Assembly (NCBI GenBank): GCA_035528275.1
Contig: DATKYV010000128.1
Span: 1-10,656 of the forward strand
Reading direction: 5' to 3'
Origin: DATKYV01 sp035528275
GTDB lineage: Bacteria; Acidobacteriota; Terriglobia; UBA7540
DNA: 10,656 nucleotides
The position numbers and the translations under genes are program-made. This document shows positions 7,368-10,656 of the stretch, piece after piece (the first letter of the stretch is position 1; the number at the start of each line of letters is the position of its first letter). The notes under the pieces are model-generated. The model worked only from the letters and a program-made list of their open reading frames with translations, had not been told where the DNA came from and did no database searches.

Positions 7368-7396
7368 AATCTAGCAGAGGAGCAGTCGTTCCGCAA
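7368..7396 (-). promoter_or_regulatory. Candidate parAB promoter
   Basis: On the minus strand TTGCGG (7391-7396) and TAGATT (7368-7373) are separated by 17 bases. The predicted start is near 7361, about 16 bases before the parA GTG. The parS at 7413-7428 lies 16 bases upstream of the -35 box, so bound or spreading ParB could affect transcription. Confidence 0.5.
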
Positions 7397-7412
7397 GCCG
7401 AAAGCTGGGCGG

Positions 7413-7428
7413 CGTTTCACGTGAAACC
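7413..7428. promoter_or_regulatory. parS: parS centromere site 1 (upstream of parA)
   Basis: The 14-base perfect palindrome GTTTCACGTGAAAC sits at 7414-7427. It is identical to the core of the well-known bacterial parS consensus tGTTTCACGTGAAACa; only the outermost base on each side differs (c and c). Its place between rsmG and parA is a common parS location. Confidence 0.95.
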
Positions 7429-7460
7429 CGGAGGGAAAGCTTTCAGTCCCGCTGATACCA

Positions 7461-7593
7461 CCCCCTCACCTGTCCGTCAGCTGACGGACACCCTCTCCCC
7501 CTGGTGAGGGGAGAGGGAAGCGGCTATCAGATTCTCGGCCCTCTCCCTTAGGGAGAGGGTGTCCCCCAGCAGGCCGGGGGACGGGTGAGGGGG
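7461..7593. repeat. Nested palindromic repeat element of about 133 bases
   Basis: The outer ends are inverted copies: CCCCCTCACC (7461-7470) pairs with GGTGAGGGGG (7584-7593). Inside lie four hairpins. A perfect 20-base palindrome is at 7471-7490. CCCTCTCCCC (7491-7500) pairs with GGGGAGAGGG (7508-7517). CCCTCTCCC (7539-7547) pairs with GGGAGAGGG (7551-7559). GTCCCCC (7561-7567) pairs with GGGGGAC (7576-7582). The left and right halves are themselves inverted relatives of each other. The CCCTCTCCC/GGGAGAGGG and CCCTCACC words are typical of dispersed intergenic palindromes in many GC-rich genomes. It lies downstream of rsmG and could also end its transcript. Confidence 0.85.
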
Positions 7594-7641
7594 CACGACG
7601 GAATCGAAGTCAAATGGACGTGTCACTCTGATATCCAGCCC

Positions 7642-8283
7642 TCAATAGTTCCCAGGCAGATTCTCCTTTCGAGTCCCAATCCGGATTTCGCGCTCGCGGG
7701 CTAACGGTAAAGATAAAAGCCCGCGCCATTCGATGGCCGACTCAATTTGTCTCAGACCTTTGCCCTGCCCCTGCGTCAGCCACAACGCCAGCTTGCCGCC
7801 GGGTTTGAGGAGCCGGGCAGCGCGAGGAATCAGCCGCTCAAGCCCGCCCACGGCGCGCGAGGTTGCGGCGTCGAAACTCGAGGGCGCGCCCTCAAAGTCC
7901 TCCAGGCGCTCCGCGCGGACTTCCACGGCTTCCATCCCGCAGGCTCTCGCCACTTCCTTCAAGAAGGCTCGCTTCTTGGCCACAGGCTCGAGCAATGTGA
8001 CGCTGAGCGCGGGGAAGGCGATCTTCAGCGCCAACCCCGGGAAGCCCGCCCCGCTGCCGATGTCGAGCGACGTGCCCTTGAGTTCCACCCAACGCGCCAA
8101 GTATAGGCTCTCACCGAAGTGCCGGGTGACACATTCTTCGGGGTCACGGACGGATGTCAGATTGATCCTCCGATTCCACCGGATCAACAGCTCGAGGTAG
8201 GTCACCAACAGGCCGAGTTGGCGCGAAGTCAATTGAAGGCCGAACGGCGCAAGCAGCCTGGCGACTTGGTCCTCGGTGAGCAT
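7642..8283 (-). CDS. rsmG: 16S rRNA (guanine-N7)-methyltransferase RsmG
   Basis: The ATG at 8283 gives 213 residues, close to the 207 of E. coli RsmG (GidB). Visible blocks are the N-terminal helices with RWNRRINLTSVRD (35-47), RHFGESLYLARW (54-65), the SAM-binding loop SLDIGSGAGFPGLALKI (72-88), LEPVAKKRAFLKEVA and a later SRAVG. RsmG methylates N7 of the 16S rRNA guanine equivalent to G527 in E. coli; its loss gives low-level streptomycin resistance. The reading frame stays open for another 45 codons upstream to 8418, but that stretch has no family similarity and would place parS inside the gene, so I reject it. No ribosome site precedes the ATG, yet a good promoter ends 10 bases before it, which suggests a leaderless message. 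It is adjacent to parA, as in many bacteria, but mnmG and mnmE are absent here. Confidence 0.96.
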   Translation of the reverse strand: MLTEDQVARLLAPFGLQLTSRQLGLLVTYLELLIRWNRRINLTSVRDPEECVTRHFGESLYLARWVELKGTSLDIGSGAGFPGLALKIAFPALSVTLLEPVAKKRAFLKEVARACGMEAVEVRAERLEDFEGAPSSFDAATSRAVGGLERLIPRAARLLKPGGKLALWLTQGQGKGLRQIESAIEWRGLLSLPLAREREIRIGTRKENLPGNY

Positions 8284-8293
8284 AGAGGTGGGG

Positions 8294-8323
8294 ATTGTAG
8301 GCGGGAACGTGGCTTCCTCGCAA
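8294..8323 (-). promoter_or_regulatory. Candidate rsmG promoter (leaderless start)
   Basis: On the minus strand TTGCGA (8318-8323) and TACAAT (8294-8299) are 18 bases apart. TACAAT matches the -10 consensus at five of six bases. Only 10 bases separate it from the ATG at 8283, so transcription would begin about 3-4 bases before the start codon. This agrees with the missing Shine-Dalgarno site. Confidence 0.5.
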
Positions 8324-8388
8324 GCAGCGGCGGACCGGGGCCCCGTCGGGTTTTGCGGCGGGGCGTGCCAACCGTACCAAAATGGATA

Positions 8389-8404
8389 AGTTTCACGTGG
8401 AACA
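8389..8404. promoter_or_regulatory. parS: parS centromere site 2 (between rsmG and hemH)
   Basis: AGTTTCACGTGGAACA; its reverse complement TGTTCCACGTGAAACT matches the commonly accepted parS variant TGTTCCACGTGAAACA at 15 of 16 bases. The site lies in the spacer between the divergent genes rsmG and hemH, 960 bases from the end of parS site 1. Confidence 0.92.
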
Positions 8405-8717
8405 ATTTCTGTAAACAATTGATATAAATGACTTTACATTTGACAGTCGCTATTCCATGCCAACCTACTCCACAACGATTGAGGCCGTGTTCGCCGCTCC
8501 TCCAACGACGACCGATAGCCTGGCCATTGCCGGAGGTGCGGCGAAGCGTGTAGGATGGGAGTCTTCTTCTCAGGGCCGCATCGCCCTCAAACTGAATTCA
8601 ACGAAGCCGCCGGCAAGCATGGCGAGATGGGAAGTGCGCTTCGGGCCGTGGGCGTCCTCGGCTGGTCCGTCGCACCCGGCGGCTTGTGGCGCCTCTCGGA
8701 AAGTTGATGCTGACAAG
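8405..8717. other. Spacer upstream of hemH
   Basis: The first part (8405-8457) is AT-rich and includes a TTGACA at 8440-8445 without a good -10 partner at the expected distance. A candidate promoter for hemH is TTGCCG (8527-8532) with TAGGAT (8551-8556), 18 bases apart. The hemH frame stays open back to an ATG at 8457, but the translation there (MPTYSTTIEAVFAAPP...) has no ferrochelatase character. I see no other gene. Confidence 0.35.
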
Positions 8718-9746
8718 ATGAGTAAAGGCAGTCGAAATCATTCCCTTGGCGTGGTCCTCTTCCAACTGGGAGGCCCGGACTCGCTCCAGGCGATCGAGCC
8801 GTTTCTCTACAACCTGTTTTCCGACCCCGACATCATTGACTTTCCGTTTGCTCGCCTGGCCCGCCCGACGCTGGCGCGGCTGATTTCCTCGCGGCGCACC
8901 AGAAAGGTGCAGGAGCACTACGCAAGTATCGGCGGCAAGTCGCCCCTCCGCGAGCTGACGGAACGGCAGGCGCGGGCGCTCGAAGCCGAGCTGCGGAAGA
9001 CGCTCGACGCGTGGGTCCTGGTCGCCATGCGCTATTGGCACCCGCTCACGGAAGAGGCCGTGGCACGAGTCGAGGCGGAAGGATTTGGTGAACTGCTCCT
9101 CTTGCCGCTCTACCCTCAGTGCTCGAAAACTACGACGGGCAGCAGCCTGAACGAATGGCGCCGACAATACACATCGAAGGTGAAAGGACCCGTCCCGACG
9201 AGAATCGTTCGCGAATTCCTTGATGACCCTCTCTACCTCGATGCGCTCATCGAGAAAATCAACGAGGGACTGGCGCGATTTGCTTCTCCAGGTCCAACGA
9301 CACCCGACCGCGGCGCCGCCACCGATGTCCACCTTGTCTTCAGCGCCCACGGCGTGCCGTTGAGCGTCATCGAAGCGGGCGATCCTTACCAGGCGCAGAT
9401 CGAAGCCACGGTGCGGCTGGTGATGGAGCGGGGCGGCTGGCCGAATCCCCACACGCTCTGCTACCAGAGCCGCGTGGGGCCGGGCCGCTGGCTCGCGCCC
9501 TCGCTCGACCAGACGCTTCGCGACATCGCCGCGCAGGGCGCGAAGAGAATTCTCGTCGTTCCTGTTGCCTTCGTCTCCGATCACGTCGAAACCTTGAGCG
9601 AGATCGATATCGAAGCACGCGCGCTGGCCGGGCGTCTCGGCGTCCGGCAATTCGAAGTCATGCCGGCGCTGGACGATTCCCCGAAATTCATCGCAGCCCT
9701 CGCCGACCTCGTTTTGAAGCATGTGGCCGTCCGACCCGTTGCTTGA
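8718..9746 (+). CDS. hemH: Ferrochelatase
   Basis: The ATG at 8718 gives 342 residues, usual for bacterial ferrochelatase (310-350), and places GVVLFQLGGPDS at residues 11-22, as expected at the N-terminus. Further blocks are NLFSDPDIIDFPF, GGKSPLRELTERQA, AMRYWHPLTEEA and LLLPLYPQCSKTTTGSSL. LVFSAHGVP carries the catalytic histidine H211, YQSRVGPGRWLAPSLDQTL follows, and FVSDHVETLSEIDIEA has H289 and E291; the H211-E291 spacing matches H183-E264 of the Bacillus enzyme. The enzyme inserts ferrous iron into a porphyrin in haem synthesis. No cysteine cluster for a 2Fe-2S centre and no transmembrane tail are seen. The ribosome site is weak (GGAAAG lies 14 bases away). No other haem gene is present, so the neighbourhood says nothing about regulation. 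Confidence 0.96.
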   Translation: MSKGSRNHSLGVVLFQLGGPDSLQAIEPFLYNLFSDPDIIDFPFARLARPTLARLISSRRTRKVQEHYASIGGKSPLRELTERQARALEAELRKTLDAWVLVAMRYWHPLTEEAVARVEAEGFGELLLLPLYPQCSKTTTGSSLNEWRRQYTSKVKGPVPTRIVREFLDDPLYLDALIEKINEGLARFASPGPTTPDRGAATDVHLVFSAHGVPLSVIEAGDPYQAQIEATVRLVMERGGWPNPHTLCYQSRVGPGRWLAPSLDQTLRDIAAQGAKRILVVPVAFVSDHVETLSEIDIEARALAGRLGVRQFEVMPALDDSPKFIAALADLVLKHVAVRPVA

Positions 9747-10275
9747 TCCTCGCCCGTCGCTAGCACCGCGTGTCCGTGGGTTAAGGCAGGCAGTGGAATG
9801 GGTTCGTTCGGCTCAAAAATGAGTTCGTTTCCTGTGGAAATTCTTGGCGCCGTCCTTTGTTTTCAACAACTTGGTGGCTTCGTTTTTGCATTTTAACATC
9901 CTTCGGTAAGTGCTCATTGTGTCGTCGGGTTAGCCTAAGACTATTAATTTTCAATAAGTTATGAGAGACCTGCCGATGTCCTTGCCCGTCGGCGGGAAAC
10001 ATTTGTGGGCACCTTCAACTAGGCCCGGAATCAAGAGAATCAGCAATCTTTCTAATCACCTCTTTATTTTCAATAACCTAGCGGCTTTGTTTTGGCGTTT
10101 CACAGCGTCCTTCATTGCGTCCTTGATGCCCGTTCTTTTCCCCGCCGCGGACTACATGAGGTTGGGTTTGTGGCCCCCCGGCCAGGCCAAGGACGCGCGC
10201 GTCGCGCCCTTATTAGGCTACTTTGATAGTCTACATCAACGGGAGGGATTCGTCAAGGGATGCAGCCGGGTCACT
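9747..10275. other. Gene-poor region after hemH with degenerate repeat traces
   Basis: No convincing gene was found on either strand. The region is less GC-rich than its surroundings and looks like decayed sequence. TTTTCAAYAA occurs three times (about 9860, 9948, 10067). Minus-strand readings give short lysine-rich peptides that resemble each other (see the repeat entry). A perfect 12-base palindrome GACGCGCGCGTC is at 10192-10203. Longer open frames here (9961-10329 plus, 9781-10002 minus) lack domain character and ribosome sites. Confidence 0.5.
9813..10115 (-). repeat. Degenerate lysine-rich mini-peptide repeats
   Basis: On the minus strand an ATG at 10115 opens a 19-residue frame (MKDAVKRQNKAARLLKIKR, stop at 10056). 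An ATG at 9899 opens a 28-residue frame beginning MLKCKNEATKLLKTKDGAK (stop at 9813). They align at K..N.A..LLK.K. Between them, in another frame, comes HNLLKINS at about 9945-9970. These look like diverged copies of one element rather than working genes. Confidence 0.4.
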
Positions 10276-10411
10276 GCCGCCCTGAAGGGCGGCGCTACGA
10301 GGGAAAATTCATGCGGCGCGCTGACGTAGCGCCGACCTTCAGGTCGGCACGAACCGAAGCACGAACCGAAGGCGCAGCAAGAGGAATGCCCACCTGAAGG
10401 TGGGCGCTACG
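10276..10411. repeat. REP/BIME-like cluster: three GTAG-footed hairpins
   Basis: Three 18-base hairpins share one plan, a 7-bp stem and a TGAA/TTCA loop: 10276-10293 (GCCGCCC/GGGCGGC), 10331-10348 (GCCGACC/GGTCGGC) and 10388-10405 (GCCCACC/GGTGGGC). Each has GTAG at the 5' foot of the hairpin when read in one orientation: minus for the first and third (10295-10298 and 10407-10410), plus for the second (10326-10329). Units one and two are inverted, with 24-base arms alike at 22 positions (10276-10299 and 10325-10348). The two stem changes are compensatory. After units one and three the flanks are also similar (GGGAAAATTCATGCGGCGCG versus GGGAAATTCACGCGGGGCGC). This matches REP sequences served by RAYT transposases. 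Confidence 0.8.
10348..10371. repeat. Tandem 12-base repeat
   Basis: CACGAACCGAAG occurs twice head to tail, at 10348-10359 and 10360-10371, between the second and third REP-like hairpins. Confidence 0.9.
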
Positions 10412-10505
10412 GCGGGAAATTCACGCGGGGCGCGATTCCTCGACGGGCGGCTCAGAACGCACCGCGACCCCGCAAGGCCCTTGTACGCTGCGCCCGGACA
10501 GTCCG

Positions 10506-10656
10506 TTAGCAGGGACCACGTGTGATCGCTGTCAGCTCATCCATCACATCGAACTGCTTCACGCTCAGGTTACTGAGTGCCTTGTGTGCCTTTACCTGGG
10601 CCGCGAGCGGTCCTTCGAGGAAAGCCTGAGCTGACTTCTCGTCCTCGAACAGATAG
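10506..10656 (-). CDS. YdhR-like putative mono-oxygenase, C-terminal fragment (cut at window edge)
   Basis: The last 49 codons of a gene enter from the right edge on the minus strand, ending at TAA (10506-10508). The translation begins YLFEDEKSAQAFLEGPLAAQ and ends KQFDVMDELTAITRGPC. The pattern YLFEDE..A.AFL.GPLAA.VKAH.ALS..SVKQFDVM.ELTAITRGP is characteristic of the small YdhR-type putative mono-oxygenases (about 100 residues, dimeric ferredoxin-like alpha/beta-barrel fold). Half of the protein, including the start, lies outside the window. Its substrate is unknown. The terminal cysteine is unusual by my memory of the family but not key. The REP-like cluster lies just downstream, as such repeats often do. 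Confidence 0.82.
   Translation of the reverse strand, partial: YLFEDEKSAQAFLEGPLAAQVKAHKALSNLSVKQFDVMDELTAITRGPC

Noticed and set aside
8284..8418. 45-codon N-terminal extension of RsmG
   Set aside because: It has no similarity to the family, would contain parS, and the promoter at 8294-8323 lies inside it.
8457..8717. N-terminal extension of ferrochelatase from an ATG at 8457
   Set aside because: The translation has no ferrochelatase character and would add 87 residues before the normal N-terminal GVVLFQLGGP block.
9830..9845. Possible DnaA box (ATTTCCACA on the minus strand)
   Set aside because: One mismatch, isolated, and no cluster of boxes or dnaA/dnaN nearby; not enough for an origin.
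9961..10329. 122-codon plus-strand open frame after hemH
   Set aside because: No domain, no ribosome site, and it runs into the REP-like repeat cluster.
10515..10530. CACGTG near the right edge as a parS
   Set aside because: The flanks (GGACCACGTGTGATC) do not match and it lies inside the YdhR-like coding region.

Overview
The window is GC-rich, gene-dense chromosomal DNA from a free-living bacterium. The order rsmG-parA-parB-bactofilin, large secreted or lipid-anchored Ig/TIG-type proteins and a matrixin-like protease fit best with Acidobacteriota or a similar soil lineage. This is inference: no rRNA or marker gene in the window settles it. Two parS sites show that this is a chromosomal ParABS centromere, and such loci usually lie near the replication origin. 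No dnaA gene or convincing DnaA-box cluster is present.

Layout. 1-675 (minus): N-terminal 225 codons of an Ada-type alkylation-response protein, cut by the window edge. 849-2836 (plus): a two-gene secreted module joined by a 4-base ATGA overlap, an unrecognised exported protein followed by a zinc metalloprotease. 2940-4295 (plus): a lipoprotein with two TIG repeats, a putative Ig fold and a PPC-like C-terminus. 4344-4922 (minus): a pRiA4b ORF-3 family protein. 5195-7344 (minus): parA and parB (overlapping by 32 bases), then a bactofilin gene. 7345-7641: intergenic, with one parS and a large nested palindromic repeat. 7642-8283 (minus): rsmG. 8284-8717: a divergent spacer with the second parS. 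8718-9746 (plus): ferrochelatase hemH. 9747-10505: about 760 bases without a convincing gene, holding degenerate peptide-like repeats and a cluster of REP-type palindromes with GTAG feet. 10506-10656 (minus): the last 49 codons of a YdhR-like putative mono-oxygenase.

How the parts work together. ParA, ParB and two parS sites form the chromosome segregation machine. The bactofilin gene just downstream of parB may provide a polymer scaffold for it, as known in Myxococcus. rsmG (16S rRNA methylation) is the usual neighbour of parAB. The exported proteins at 849-4295 are a separate cell-surface or secreted group.

Several genes share a similar promoter pattern, TTGCG-like -35 and TAGA-type or TACAAT -10 at 17-18 bases spacing. 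For rsmG it sits so close to the ATG that a leaderless transcript is predicted. I found no clearly new multi-gene system. The most rewarding signals are the parS arrangement, the REP/BIME cluster, the nested palindrome and the secreted protease pair.
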